A DNA stretch of 64,000 nt from Ehretia macrophylla (GCA_037974665.1 CM075781.1:35503235-35567234); one strand, 5' to 3'; shown: positions 11,869 to 23,478, counted from the stretch's first letter. Translations and numbers: made by a program. Notes: generated by a model not told the origin, from the letters alone.

Positions 11869-12220
11869 GTGAATAGCAAGTAACTGTCCTTTTTTAGATT
11901 TTGTTTATTTTCATTTTCTGTTTCTGATTCTGCAAGCACATAAGTTATATGCACACTCTACCCAAGTACGCAACAACTTAATCCAATCCAACTTCCTTGA
12001 AATGAATGCACATCAAGAAAAATCATGTGCTATCACTAGCTCACGTTATTTTCTAAGTTGGCCTACTTCTTTATTCTTGCTATCTTTTGCTTTGCTCTTT
12101 ACAAAAAAAGTCACTGATATGTAACCCTAACTTTTCCTAATTGAAGTTAAAGAAAGAAATACATATAGATGAGAGGAAATTTTTGCCTTACCCATGTTAT
12201 AATCCAAGAAAAGTCAAAAG

Positions 12221-12222
<2 letters not shown>

Positions 12223-12256
<34 letters not shown>
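12223..12256. repeat. (GT)n microsatellite
   Basis: GT dinucleotide run. The paralogous site in copy B is a shorter run at 21563-21584. Confidence 0.95.
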
Positions 12257-12265
<9 letters not shown>

Positions 12266-12582
12266 GTGTTGGGGGGACCGGGAAAGTGGGGCGGTGTGGA
12301 AAAGAAAGCTAGATATACGACAGTCTCATACATTAACCGGGAGTATTTGGCTTATATTTAAAGTTTTTGACTAATTGTTTTGTTTGGGCCTTTGTATCTA
12401 GTTAATTTGTATTTAAATCTTGTACTTTTATTTTATATATGGGTTCTTATAGTTTGTGCCCAAATCTTCTTTATATTTACTTTGTTTAATTAATAAATAT
12501 GCTACTTGACAAAAAACAAAAATCCAATGAAATGCAAACATATGCTCTAAAAGTCTTAATTATTTAATTATACCCATTAGAC

Positions 12583-12589
<7 letters not shown>

Positions 12590-12613
<24 letters not shown>
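12590..12613. repeat. (AG)n microsatellite
   Basis: AG dinucleotide run. In copy B the matching place is occupied by a poly(A)-tailed insertion. Confidence 0.95.
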
Positions 12614-12799
12614 ATGAACATCAACTCCATGATTAGACTAATAACATTGTCATCTCATCGTAAACATATGAAATAATTGTTAAATAAATTGTATATATAA
12701 ATCTTTTTAAAATTTTAATATGAAATTTCCTTTCCATCAGCAATGAGGATTTTCAATTAAATATTGGGAAATAAAACATGAAAATCATAATAAAGCTTA

Positions 12800-14257
12800 G
12801 AGTAAAATGCGCTATATCCCCCCGTATTTTGAAAAATTTACATATAAAATCCTATGTTTTTAAAAGTGGCACGAAACCCCCTGTGTTATTCATAATGTTG
12901 CACACTTGCCCTAATTTAAACTTCCGTTAAAATTTGTTAGTCAAATGTTTAAAAGATGATACTACCCCCAATAAAAAATGTTGTGGATTTTTATTTAACT
13001 TTCTTAATTTCTTTCATTATTATGCATTATATTAAATAAATTTTTATAAATAAATTTGATATAATTTTTAGTTCTTCTCATTCTACTTAAAATTACGAAT
13101 CCAATGCTTCAAATTTCATATAATTTGGACAAGAAATGAAAAAGATGTGAGTTTTTAAAGCTTTTTTCGTGAATTATAATTCTGGTGGGTTGAAGATTCC
13201 TAAAGGACGTCGTTTCGATTTTAAATGCCACCAACAACATAATGACACGTCGCATAGAATTTAAATTTAATAGCCAATGGCATAGCGCCACGTGGCTAGT
13301 ATGAATGTGAAAATTTGGAAAAATAGTTATAAAGATTTAAACCCACAACTTCAACCGTTCTTTGAAGCCACTTAGCCACTATGCTATTTGTACTTCTTGT
13401 TATTTTTAACACACGAAATATTTATTATCCCGTTATGTATTGGTAACAGTGACCACCACCCACAATCTCCGCTATTTCCTCTAGCGAACACCACTGCCAC
13501 AAACCTCATCCGTCACTTCCTCCAACCACTTCTACTACCTCCACCAGTCACTAACGTTGGGGAGTCCATAGCACAACGATTCAAGAGAATTACATGTTCC
13601 GTAAAATTAAATAAATGCAATACATTTGGAATCGCTATGATGCCATTGCTTAAATTCTTTCAGTATAACTGTATATCTTTTCTCTTTTTTTTTTAATAGT
13701 TTCAAGTTCTTTAAAACTGACGAACTAAACCTTTATTTTTTTCTTTTATCTTTTGCCCTGCAGTTTCTGAACAAGGAAGAATATTTGAGAGGAATTGACA
13801 TATATGAATCAATAATCAAAGCATATGCCTCTTTTGACGACCACACGTACGGGAGATGAAGCTTCTAAAGCAGAGTTGTGAGACAAAGACACTACGCTCT
13901 CTAGGCTTGCAAGTGAAGATGTTCGACATTTCCTTCTGTTTCTATGTAGTGGTGGTGGTATGTGCTAGGTGAGGAAGAAGAAGGGTGAAAAACATAAAAG
14001 GAAAAAAATGAAAAATGAAAAATGAGAAACAATGTAAGGGTATTTTGGTCAATTCAAATGTGTTTTGAGATTTTGTGCCATTCTCAGTTGCATTATAAGT
14101 GAGTGTATGTCACTCACCGTTAACTTTGATAGAAAATTAGACGGAGGGTTTATGGTGCAACATTATGAATAACACAAGGGGTTTAACGCTACTTTTAAAA
14201 ACACAGGGTTTGTTGTGTAATTTTGACAAAATATAAGGAATATTGTGCATTTTACTC
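12800..14257. mobile_element. Pack-MULE-like transposon, 1458 bp, with a perfect 9 bp target duplication
   Basis: The termini are GAGTAAAATGC and GCATTTTACTC, and the inverted similarity continues inward through 'aaaaacac(a)gg', 'gtgttattcataatgttgca' and 'cgtta' blocks. The flanks TAAAGCTTA (12791-12799 and 14258-14266) are identical. The paralogous copy B reads straight through one AAGCTTA at 22270-22290, so the empty site is present in this window. The interior holds an intron-like T-rich tract ending CCCTGCAG at 13763, followed by an open stretch reading FLNKEEYLRGIDIYESIIKA with a stop 12 codons later. This looks like a captured exon, source unknown. A plus-strand 102-codon frame at 13388-13696 may also be captured coding sequence. 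No transposase. Confidence 0.88.
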
Positions 14258-14481
14258 TAAAGCTTAGAAGAACTTATAACGTATATAAATGATGTTTTCC
14301 AATGTCCAAAGCGACCACCATCCCATTTTGATTGCCGGGACAGATTTCATGTATGTAACACATTGAATTGTGTGGATAGACTTTTTGTTTCTATCGTATA
14401 TGAGTTCGCGCGTGACTCTTCCTTCGCATCAATGATTCAATGCTTGGGAATCTCTAAATCATGACTCATTGATTTGGAGTG

Positions 14482-14532
14482 GTCAAGATAGGACCTTTTT
14501 TTTTTTTTGTTCAAAGTCAAGATAGGACCTTT
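14482..14532 (-). mobile_element. 17 bp poly(A)-tail insertion between 17 bp target duplications
   Basis: GTCAAGATAGGACCTTT occurs at 14482-14498 and again at 14516-14532. Between them lie 17 bases: a T-run followed by GTTCAAA, that is, TTTGAAC followed by poly(A) on the minus strand. Copy B has a single GTCAAGATAGGACCTT at about 22499, the empty site. A long target duplication plus a poly(A) tail is the mark of LINE-type target-primed reverse transcription. Confidence 0.75.
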
Positions 14533-14654
14533 AAAACATGCAAATTTGACTGAATTGTGTGTATATTGTGCAAAATATTTCTACATATCGGAAAGTGTAA
14601 AATTTATAAAAGATAGAGTAAATCACTTAATACTCTCTTATATTTTGTTAAAAA

Positions 14655-17145
14655 TTCTTTTAATTTTGAAGAAGATCTCTTAGCACATTTATGTATATGT
14701 ACTCCAGCAGGTTGGTTAGTCTATCAATGTACGTACTCTACATCTCTTTTGAGTTGTATGATCAACTCATGCTTTGAATCAAATGATCAACTCAACCACC
14801 TCGAGGCACCACCATGATAAGTTTAATTTGAAATTGTTTTGTATATTTTCTCATTTAATTTATTTCTTCTCTAGTGAGCCAGTCTTCAATTGAAAAGAAA
14901 TATATATATTCTTTTATAGGCGTTTTGTACTTTGATTAAGATCCTTACTTATAGGGATGGCAATGGGGCCAAGTTTTGCAGGTACTCGCCCTGCACCCGC
15001 CCCAAACGGGGAGGGGATTGGAGTGGAAAATGGGGAATGGGGCAGGGGGTAGGGATTAACTTTTAATCCCCACACGGGGGAGGGGAGGGGAGGGGCGGGG
15101 CGCAGGGATAAGCGTTTTCCACCCCACACAACCCGCCCCGCATATATATGTGGTTATTTTTATATATTTAGGTTTACATATATATTAAAATTTTAAAATT
15201 ATGAATATAAAAGTATAAAAAATGACATTATATAAAGTATTATAAAAAAATAGAGTAGAAAAAATAGATTATTCAAAAGAATTTTAAAAGTTTTTTTAAT
15301 CAAGACCACTGTACTTGTTGAGACTTGTTATCATTTTACATAAATAACTCTATTTTACTATTGATCAAGTGGATTTAAGAAATTTGTTAGTTGTTCCTAG
15401 TTGTACATTAAAATAGTTTCAAATAACATAATTAAGAATGATACGGTAATTACTATTATATGTGGCATGCGATAACCAAAAATAATTATAATAATCAATA
15501 CAATCCCATAACACAAAGAAGTATTATTTTTTCACATCTAGTTCTCATACACAATGGTTTCAGTTATAATTTATTTTAAATGCTTAAGATTCAATTACTG
15601 TAAATTTATTTTTACTATTTAACTGCAAGTATAAGACTCGATATATGATTAATATTTAACATTTGTTTAAAATATGTATTTATATTTATAGTTAATATAA
15701 TTTTAATTTATATTTTGAAGTTACGAGATTCAAATTAAATTTAATATCATAAGATTTAAAGAATAATAAAAAAAATATGCGGGTAATCCCTATTCCTTGC
15801 GGGGATTCGGGGACGGGGCAGGGGCGGGGGATGGGGGCATACAATACAGGGGCGAGACTAGTGTTGGGTGGACTTTTTAATTGGCAGGGTAGGGCATGGG
15901 GATAGGCCCCCCCGCCCCAAACTCACCCTATTGTCATTCCTACTTACTTATATGTAACATGTTTTTTGATTTTGGCAAATTCGTATCTCACTACCATTGA
16001 TAACTCTATTACAGTTTCACATATATTAGTTTCATAATGCAAATCTCATGAACGACAAGTTTATCGTTTTTGATATATCACATAATAATTATTTGTTGTA
16101 AATCCTTCATATTGAAATTTATACTACCACGAACTAAAAGTTCGTTACTTTTGATATGTCAAGCAATAACTCTTTTTTCATAGACACTTGATGCTGAAAT
16201 CCATATATATTCCTATGAATCTTAGAGAAAAAATTTAGGAAAGGAAATCACCCAACCCTACAGAATTAAGTTAAAGAAATAATATTCATTCTTCATAATC
16301 TCCATGACATGTTAAAGCTAAATATCTTATGGTAAAGGATCTGTGTATCCTCTCGCACAATCTAATTAGAAAAATATATGATCATCACAAAGTAATGATC
16401 TTTCAAAACTTGCTATGAATGAATTTATCTAAGATAGCAGGTTTTAACATTACAAGCGAGCATAATTCCAAAGTGTTTAGAAAATGTCAACTAAAATAGT
16501 TATGTGGTATATTTTTTGGAAGATACTTTAGAAAAACAAAAACTTATATCACTTTCAGTGACTTGAATAAGCTTTTATAGCAACAATATTGAGAGCCTAA
16601 GATTGATAAATATTTTGAATTGATATAATCTTATTATTGTTGAGCAAAATAAGAACTTCTAAAGAATTCATTAATTATGACCAGTTGGCGCAGAACCATT
16701 CCTTGAATTGAATAGTATATCATCTTATTATCATGGACATGATATTGGCCATGGTTGTGGCTATAATAACTATTGATATTATGGTGGTGATAAACAACTC
16801 TAATCTTGAGAAGTCTAAAATAATTAGGAGAAACATGAAAAGGGAAATGATTAAAAAATAATGTTGATTGATGACTATACATGTGTATAGAAAGACATTG
16901 AGCACATACATGCCATATGTATAAATATCGTAATAATATATCTTTGTACATGTTGAATATACTAAATAATAAAATAAACCTCTCTCTAACAACTTAACAT
17001 TTTAGATGAAGTGGTTACTTAACATGGAATCAGAGTCTAGGTGCCAAAAGGTCCTAGATTCAAAATTCATTGTCATCCATTTAAAAACATTAAAACTGTC
17101 AAAGTGTAAAGCTAAAAAAACTAACTCCACATGTGCTTGTGGGGC
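14655..17145. repeat. Segmental duplication, copy C1 (paralogue at 38603-40089)
   Basis: From TTCTTTTAATTTTGAAGAAG onward this matches 38603-40089 nearly base for base, except that the 991 bp insertion at 14952-15942 is absent from the other copy. The matching ends inside the TRIM at 16951-17214, because in the other copy the Tat Gypsy LTR starts there. Open frames of 105 and 90 codons on the minus strand recur in C2 but look like passengers of the duplication. Confidence 0.93.
14952..15942. mobile_element. hAT-type non-autonomous element, 991 bp, with a perfect 8 bp target duplication
   Basis: The termini are TAGGGATGGCAAT and ATTGTCATTCCTA. The flanks CTTACTTA (14944-14951 and 15943-15950) are identical, the hAT length. 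The paralogue C2 reads GATCCTAACTTATATGTAAC at 38884-38903, an empty site with one copy of the target. Both subterminal regions are very G-rich or C-rich (CGGGGGAGGGGAGGGGAGGG type), while the middle is AT-rich. No transposase coding. Confidence 0.88.
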
Positions 17146-17214
17146 TGTGTTAAAAATTATTTAATAAATCTCTCTTTAACAAGTTAAACTTTTAGATGAG
17201 GTAGTAACTTAACA
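16951..17214 (+). mobile_element. Very small TRIM, 264 bp, LTRs of 74 and 69 bp
   Basis: The left LTR runs 16951-17024 (TGTTGAATATAC to CTTAACA) and the right LTR runs 17146-17214 (TGTGTTAAAAAT to CTTAACA). They share TAACAA.TTAA..TTTTAGATGA and GTAACTTAACA-type blocks. Directly after the left LTR stands TGGAATCAGAGTCTAG, a near match to the initiator-tRNA primer site TGGTATCAGAG. Before the right LTR stands a purine-rich GTGGGG tract. The flanks GTACA and GTATA differ at one base. No coding capacity. Confidence 0.8.
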
Positions 17215-18161
17215 GTATATCGTGTGATATCGATATTTATAATGAAGTCCTCGAGGACATAAAATGCGTGAAATATAATTCAAATTCGCGAGAAATGTTT
17301 TGAGTTAAACTAAAAGATATTTGTATAGATTGAAACAATTGGATAAATGTAACACAATCGTCTTACCACATATCTCCAAAAAAAAAAAAAGGATACCTTG
17401 ATATCCTGTTAGTCCATGTATTTTTAGCTTTACTATTCTATATTTCTCTCTACTTATTTCCCATGACTTGTATGTATTGAGTACCCAATTATTTGATCTT
17501 CTGATACTAAAGTAACTGTTTTTGTCCTTGAAAATGTAATGAAAGAATTATTGATGCATCAATTTATCTTGCTAATTACAAGCAGTCAAACATTTCTTTT
17601 TTATTTAATTTGTTAGGCAGGTTTATGAAAGAAAATATATTTGGATAATATTATATTTAAATCGTGCAGTGGAATAATAGGATCCATTCATGGCAATTAT
17701 GAAGAGCAAATATATGAATCGTCAGTACTTATCCGAATTACCTCTTGTAATATAGAAATTTAATCACGATCTCTTTTAGTTCTAGCTTCTTAAAGGTTAA
17801 GTCTCCAAGAGTATCCACACAAAACCCGAATAAATGAAAAATCCACTAGAGAACTTGGAGAGAAAATCTTTAAACTGACAAGAAAGTGTGTTAGCTTTTT
17901 CTATGCTTGTTCTTTTCTATTTATAAGTTTCTAAGGTAGTCATTGGTACACTGAAATGGAGTTGAGAATAAAATGATATTCTCAACTCTATTTTGATTCT
18001 CATACTTGGTATGAAAGAATGAACTTTGGAATCCAATTTTCAAGGTAATCCCATTGTCTCGTATATGAGATTAGTCACTTTAGAGCAAACATATAGGATT
18101 AGACCATTCCTATGTGCTTGGGAATAGTCTTATTTCTAACATGACTAATATACTCCCATAA

Positions 18162-18214
<53 letters not shown>

Positions 18215-18477
18215 TGCAATAATAATAATAATAAGCTCTCAAGGCATGACTCTGATGATTAAGGTATAGGAATGCCCACATGCATTACATATGAATGGTA
18301 CATGCAGCTATTTAGCATAACTTTATGTGAACAAGATCCGTAGCCTGTGGGGATATACGCTGCCCCATTGCGTGAAATTTGCTGCTCCCGGCGGATTCCA
18401 ACTTCAACGTCAACAAACGTGTGGGCGCATTCGACAATTACATTCAGACAGTGATTTGCTGATATTGATCAATCAAG
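17215..18477. other. Intergenic stretch, no gene seen
   Basis: No coding signal. A (CA)n(TA)n microsatellite lies at 18162-18216. The part 17940-18130 contains inverted words (GAGTTGAGAATAAAATGATA/TATTCTCAACTC), as in a MITE, without defined borders. Confidence 0.45.
18162..18216. repeat. (CA)n(TA)n compound microsatellite
   Basis: A run of CA dinucleotides passes into TA dinucleotides and then 'tgtatatatatg'. Confidence 0.95.
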
Positions 18478-18567
18478 ATGTGTGTCAAAGCTCTTTTCGA
18501 CGTTACAAATGATATTGGCTAGGCAATTTACAGGAAAGAGGCACAGACTGTCATCACTTATTTAGAA
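18478..18567 (+). pseudogene. Possible isolated terpene synthase exon fragment
   Basis: From 18478 the frame reads MCVKALFDVTNDIG, an in-frame TAG, then AIYRKEAQ. This resembles the start of terpene synthase exon 'MKMCFKALYDITNEMGYKIY' seen at 29083-29143 of this window. Only about 30 codons are covered and the surroundings do not continue the gene, so it may be a shattered paralogue or a chance match to a short segment. No upstream exon was recognised. Confidence 0.45.
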
Positions 18568-18679
18568 TGACGGTACTGCCACATCGTTCACATGTGTTTG
18601 CCCAACTTTCTTTGTTTGGGCATATAAAGCTAGTTGACAAAGTAAATGATCTGAGTGACCTTCCCATTTGACATAATGT

Positions 18680-19600
18680 TAAGGAAAATTGACAATTTTA
18701 GGGCCTACACTTGGTCTAATATGAAATTTATACCCTGCACTTTAAAGCTGCAGTGAAAGGGCTCAAAGTTTTGGGAAGGTATATATTACACCCCTATTAA
18801 TTAACCACAAAATATTTGGTCAATATCACTATATCTCCACAATTTATGTACAATGCAAATTGTTCCCTAATGTTTATTTGTTATCAATTAATCTCATTCC
18901 ATAATATTTAGTTCACGAAAATGTCTATTGTTTTCTTAGAAAAAGTATATGAAAGTACAAAAATATTCCTTCTTTTTACCAAATAATTATAGAGATTAAG
19001 TGATACGAAATAAGTATTAGGGGACAAAATGCTATGTTGTATACAATAAAAGGCTAAAGTATTATTAATGTTCTTTAGTTAATATCACTTTACCCCTCAA
19101 TATTTGTTTAATATATTATTTTAAATCTTAATGTTAATTTTGTATCACTTAACCTTTCCACACTTTAGTTAATGAAAATGTTTGTTATATATAGCACTTA
19201 TAAAACATACAAATGTACAAATCTCCCATTGTTTACAAAATAAACACAATAGGATATAATATTATGTTTTATATATATTAATGGGGTAAAGTGGTATTAA
19301 CCTAAAACAGAAAATGTATATGAGGAAGCAAAATGCTTGAAGTTTTAATTTTTGCCTATTTATAAAAAAAATAATAATAAATAAAGTAATAAAGAAGGGG
19401 TTTTTTGTACATTCATTTTTTAATGGCTATAAGGGATATGTTTGTTAGCTGAATCATGTAAGAAGGTTACGTGTTACAAAATAAATAATAAGGGATAACA
19501 TATTATGTTGTACATACATTGAGGAGGATAAAGTGATATTTGAGGATAAGATAAACAATTAAGGATATCAAAACATATGAATTCATATATTGCGAACAAA
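18680..19600. repeat. Diverged repeat related to 33650-34130
   Basis: The opening AGGAAAATTGACAATTTTAG, followed by 'gggcctacacttggtctaatatgaaattta', matches the opening at 33650 block by block. Later words such as 'aggggacaaaatgctatgttgtata' recur there too. No gene. Confidence 0.6.
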
Positions 19601-19778
19601 AAAAAAAGTATTCTGCATATAAATAAGCATTAGAGTTCTGGTCCTTTTCCACGAGAAAAGTGAAATATATAGTTGAGATAGAAGCGTGGATGGCCTTATT
19701 CTATACTTATGATTCAGTGCGCATGAATATTACAAGTACGTAGGAGCTCCATAACTAGTATGCTATGACGAGTGGATT

Positions 19779-20004
19779 CAGGGGTGGAGCTAAGCCGGGG
19801 CTAGCAGAGGTCCCGGCCCTCCCAATATTTTTTTTTTCAAAAAAGTCTATGTAATATCATTAAAAGAAGTTATTGTCGTTAAAAAAATATAAGTAGTATC
19901 ATTAAAAATAAGTTAACGGCCTCTCCTATTTTATTTTTCCCCTTATCATTAATGTTCTTATTTGAATATTGGCTTCCCCAATTTTAAAATTCTGGCCCCC
20001 CCTG
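19779..20004. mobile_element. hAT-type MITE, 226 bp
   Basis: The ends CAGGGGTGGAGC and GGCCCCCCCTG are inverted. The flanks AGTGGATT (19771-19778) and AGTTGATT (20005-20012) match at 7 of 8 bases. There is no coding sequence. Confidence 0.68.
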
Positions 20005-20012
20005 AGTTGATT

Positions 20013-20805
20013 GATCAAACATGTAACGGTCTTATGTTTTTGCTTCTTACTGTTGTCTTATTTGGGGGTTTAATCCTAGTAAATATACTAAATTTCACTT
20101 AATATATAAATGGGTCTTACACTTTTTAGTGGGAAGGAGTAAGTACATATGCGTTTAGCTTTTCGAGTAGATGACTGTAGCATATTCACATGATCAAAAT
20201 AAATGAGAAAATCAAGCTCAAAGTTGAATATAATCAACTTGTGAAAAATGTTGAAGTCGACTTTGAGGAAATTGAAGTGTCCTATAAAGGAAGAATAAAA
20301 TCATTTATGTCACTGTAAATAATCTAGATTTGATATTTGGCTTTGGACCTTAAGGGGTACCCATGTGTGTAGAAGGAAAGGACCTACACAACATTGGTTC
20401 AACCATCTTACACCCTGTAAATAACCAAATCACAAAACGAAAAATTCACTCCTGAAAAAGAGTAGCAAAGGTTTCATAAGAGGTGAGCTCCTACTATGTA
20501 CCAGTCTCGAAATAGAATTGGGGCAAAAGAATCGGTCTTTTACTTGTTGATCGTACGCAAGTACATTCAAATCATATTTGTAATTATGTTAGTGCATTTT
20601 AGAAAATAGAGATTTTCGCATTATTGTTTTGCGAAGTAGATCCGCCTATTTAGAGTTATCCTGTCATTAGTTGACATTAATGTATCCTAGACGACTACTG
20701 TCAGCAATTGTAATTACCATAGTAGGACGATCAAATATTAAGGCTGAATCAAATTCAAAACTCGATCTAATTTTTGCAATTATGCATTTGTGTAGTTTTT
20801 AATTT
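20013..20805. other. Intergenic stretch, no gene seen
   Basis: No open frame of note and no recognised repeat. Confidence 0.5.
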
Positions 20806-20869
20806 GTGAATAGCAACTAACTATCCTTTTTCTAGATTTTGTTTATTTTCATTTTCTTTTTCTAATTCA

Positions 20870-21276
20870 TGTTAAGATTAATGGTTTTCATCTTAAAACC
20901 AATTGGTGTCAAGTACAGAGATGGGTCATACATGGAAGATTGAACACACGTGAGACACATGTGGCAAATTGAAGATGTGTCAAGTGGAGAGATGGGTCAT
21001 ACATGAAAAATTGAACACACGTGAAACACATGTGGCAGATTGAAGATGCGTGAAATATGACACACGCGAAATATTGAATACAAGTAGACCTGATTTAAGA
21101 TCGGTCGCACGCGGATAAATATGATTGGACCAAGGGCCCAACTCTGATACCATGTTAAGATAACTGAGGTTTCATCTTAAAACTAATTGATTCCAAGTGG
21201 AGTAACCCAGGATCTTATAAGGTACTTTTAAAGTTTCTGATTTTCCGATGTGGGATGACAAGTGCATATTTTAACA
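20870..21276 (-). mobile_element. TRIM retroelement with truncated left LTR, 407 bp
   Basis: The right LTR is 21153-21276 (TGTTAAGATAAC to TATTTTAACA, 124 bp). Its left neighbour is CTCTGATACCA (21142-21152), the minus-strand image of the initiator-tRNA site. The left LTR keeps only about the first 45 bp (TGTTAAGATTAATGG through AAACCAATTGGT). The internal part holds two imperfect direct units around GATGGGTCATACATG. Copy A lacks the whole block, confirming it as an insertion. The same family, with a full-length left LTR, lies at 24123-24537. Confidence 0.78.
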
Positions 21277-21562
21277 GCAAGCATATAAGTTATATGCACA
21301 CTCTATACCGAAAAACTTTAATCCATTAATCCAACTTCCTTGAAATGAATGCACATTAAGAAAAATCATATGTGCTATCTCTAGCTCTCGTTTACTTAGT
21401 TGTCCTACTTCATTAGTCTTGCTATTTTTGCTAAATATTTAAAAATAAGTCATTGTTAATGTAACCCTAACTTTTTCTTATTGAAGTTAAAGAAAGAAAT
21501 ACATATAGATCATAGGAAATTTTAGCCTTACCCATGTTATAATCAAGAAAAAGTCAAAAGAA

Positions 21563-21584
21563 GTGTGTGTGTGTGTGTGTGTGT
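21563..21584. repeat. (GT)n microsatellite
   Basis: Shorter orthologous run of the copy A microsatellite at 12223-12256. Confidence 0.95.
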
Positions 21585-21929
21585 ATGGTGTTGGGGGGAC
21601 CGAGAAGTGGGGCGGTGTGGAAGGGAAGCTAGATATACGATAGTCCCATGCATTAACCCGGAGTATCCGGTTTGTATTTAAAGTTTTTGATTAGCCTTTT
21701 TGTTTGGACCTTTGTATCTAGCTTGTATTTAAATCTTGTACTTTTATTTTGTATTTGGGTTCTTATATAGTTTGAGGCCAAAATCTCCTTTACTTTTACC
21801 TGGTTTAATTAATAAATACGATACTTGACAAAAAGAAAAAAAAAATCCAATGAAATGCAAACATATGCTCTAAAAGTCTTAATTATTTAATTATACACAT
21901 TCAACAAATAAAATAAAATAAAATAAAAT

Positions 21930-22080
21930 ATAGTTGTAAATGAATACATACATGCTAGTTGGAGATTATGTGATATTGTTGTATAGGGCGGCATTTTCTT
22001 GATTTGACTTGACTCTATAAACTTTTAAGTTGAGCTTTAATGAATCACTTTTGCTTGATTAGCAAAAAAAAAAAAAAAAA
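21930..22080 (+). mobile_element. Poly(A)-tailed short retroposon, about 150 bp
   Basis: Relative to copy A this segment is extra. It begins after an (AATAA)n-like stretch, contains GTATAGGGCGGCATTTTCTT, and ends GATTAGC followed by a 17-base A-run. Size and tail suggest a SINE or a truncated LINE. The target duplication could not be resolved because the left flank is A-rich. Confidence 0.5.
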
Positions 22081-22590
22081 TACAAAGGGAGAATGAACAT
22101 CAACTCCGAGATTAGAATAATAACATTGTCATCTCATCATAAACATATGAAATAATTGTTAAATAAATTGTGTCTATTTATCTTTTTAAAATTTTTAATA
22201 TGAAATTGCTTTCCCATCAGATATGAGGATTTTCAGTAAAATAATGGGAAGCAAAACATGAAAATCATAATTAAGCTTAGATAAGAGCTTACAAGTTATA
22301 TAGATAATGTTTTCAAGTCAAAATCGACCAATCCCATTGTGATGAAATTTCGTCCAGAAAATGTTCCATGTGCCGGACAGATTTCATTGTATGAGTAGAC
22401 TTTTTGTTTCTGTCGCATGTTATGTGTTCGTGCGTGACTCATGCTTCTGTGATCTGTCGTGTGTTATGTTATGACTTAACCCTTTTGATTTGGAGTGGTC
22501 AAGATAGGACCTTCAAATCATGGAAATTCCCGACGAGAAACAAGAAAATCATGCAAATTTGACTGAATTGTGTGTATATTGTGGAAAATA

Positions 22591-23478
22591 CTGAAATTCA
22601 GAATTTGTCTTGTTTTCCGTATAAACACATTTTTGTTAATTATGTACACATTTTGTTTAACCAGTTTGAATCCATGTGCTTGTGCTTTCATAAGCCATGC
22701 ATCATTCCCTATATTTTTTCTTACATATAGGAGATTTGGGGCATTTTTTCTACATGTAGGGATCTCCTATTTTATTTCACTTTAATAGTTTTCCTACATG
22801 TAATCAATCTCTTAATCTAGAGAATCTTCATTTCAGTTTCACTCAAACAGTTTCTCTATTATAGGAACCGCTATTTTTATGTTATTCCAATATTTTTTTC
22901 CTTTATTTTAATTAAACATATCATTTAATATTCTTTTCTTTATATATGTTTATTCTTCTCGGAGACATTCCATTTTTAATTACCAACATAAATTTTTATT
23001 TTTTTATCATTTAGTTTTAAAACGTTTTCAATACTTTTTTATGCATAGACCATAGTTTTGTCTTTAAGGAAAAAATTGATAGTTTTGTTTTGAAAAGATA
23101 TACATACCTTCAGAGAAATTAAAATTTCTAAAGAGATTTGAGAGTTGAAGTCTTGAAAACTTGAAGAAGTCAAGAAGAGATGGTACTTTAGTTTTTTTTT
23201 TTTTTTTCAAAAGAAAGGGTTGTTTAGAAATCATTAGTTTTTATTTTCAAAAGAAATGGCTTATTTTGGTCAATTGATATCTGCTTTTTGTTTCCCGCTA
23301 ATGGGGCCTTTCATCTTTTTTCCCCCTTAAAAGCCAGTTCAAACTGGCAAGCAAAACAAAAAGAATAAAATGTTACCGTTTAGACTCAAACACAAGACGC
23401 TGAGCTAAACTTAAGTATAACTAACCACCAAGCCAACTCGAAAGTTGTGTACTTAGACAACTTTTTTAGTATTTATAA
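22591..23478. other. Intergenic stretch, no gene seen
   Basis: AT-rich sequence with T-runs near 23193-23210. An inverted pair GCCAGTTC/GAACTGGC lies near 23330. No coding signal. Confidence 0.45.

Larger units (their letters stand above)
11869..14579. repeat. Segmental duplication, copy A (paralogue at 20806-22590)
   Basis: From GTGAATAGCAAGTAACT onward the sequence matches 20806-22590 in order. Shared landmarks are the AAGCACATAAGTTATATGCAC block, a (GT)n run, the GTTGGGGGGACCG word, the AATGAACATCAACTCC block and the end TTGACTGAATTGTGTGTATA. Copy A has the MULE at 12800-14257 and a (GA)n tract that copy B lacks. Copy B has a TRIM and a poly(A) retroposon that copy A lacks. Confidence 0.88.
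20806..22590. repeat. Segmental duplication, copy B (paralogue of 11869-14579)
   Basis: Same order of landmarks as copy A. It lacks the MULE and the 17 bp tail insertion, so it preserves both empty sites (near 22273-22280 and 22499-22514). It carries its own insertions: a TRIM at 20870-21276 and a poly(A)-tailed stretch near 21930-22080. Confidence 0.88.

Noticed and set aside
16634..16992. Open frames of 105 and 90 codons, repeated at 39580-39938
   Set aside because: Conservation between C1 and C2 is explained by the segmental duplication. Two frames overlap on the same strand and neither resembles a known protein. The 105-codon frame loses its start in C2.
22570..22785. 71-codon open frame with hydrophobic stretches
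   Set aside because: No family resemblance, no conserved context, and AT-rich intergenic composition.
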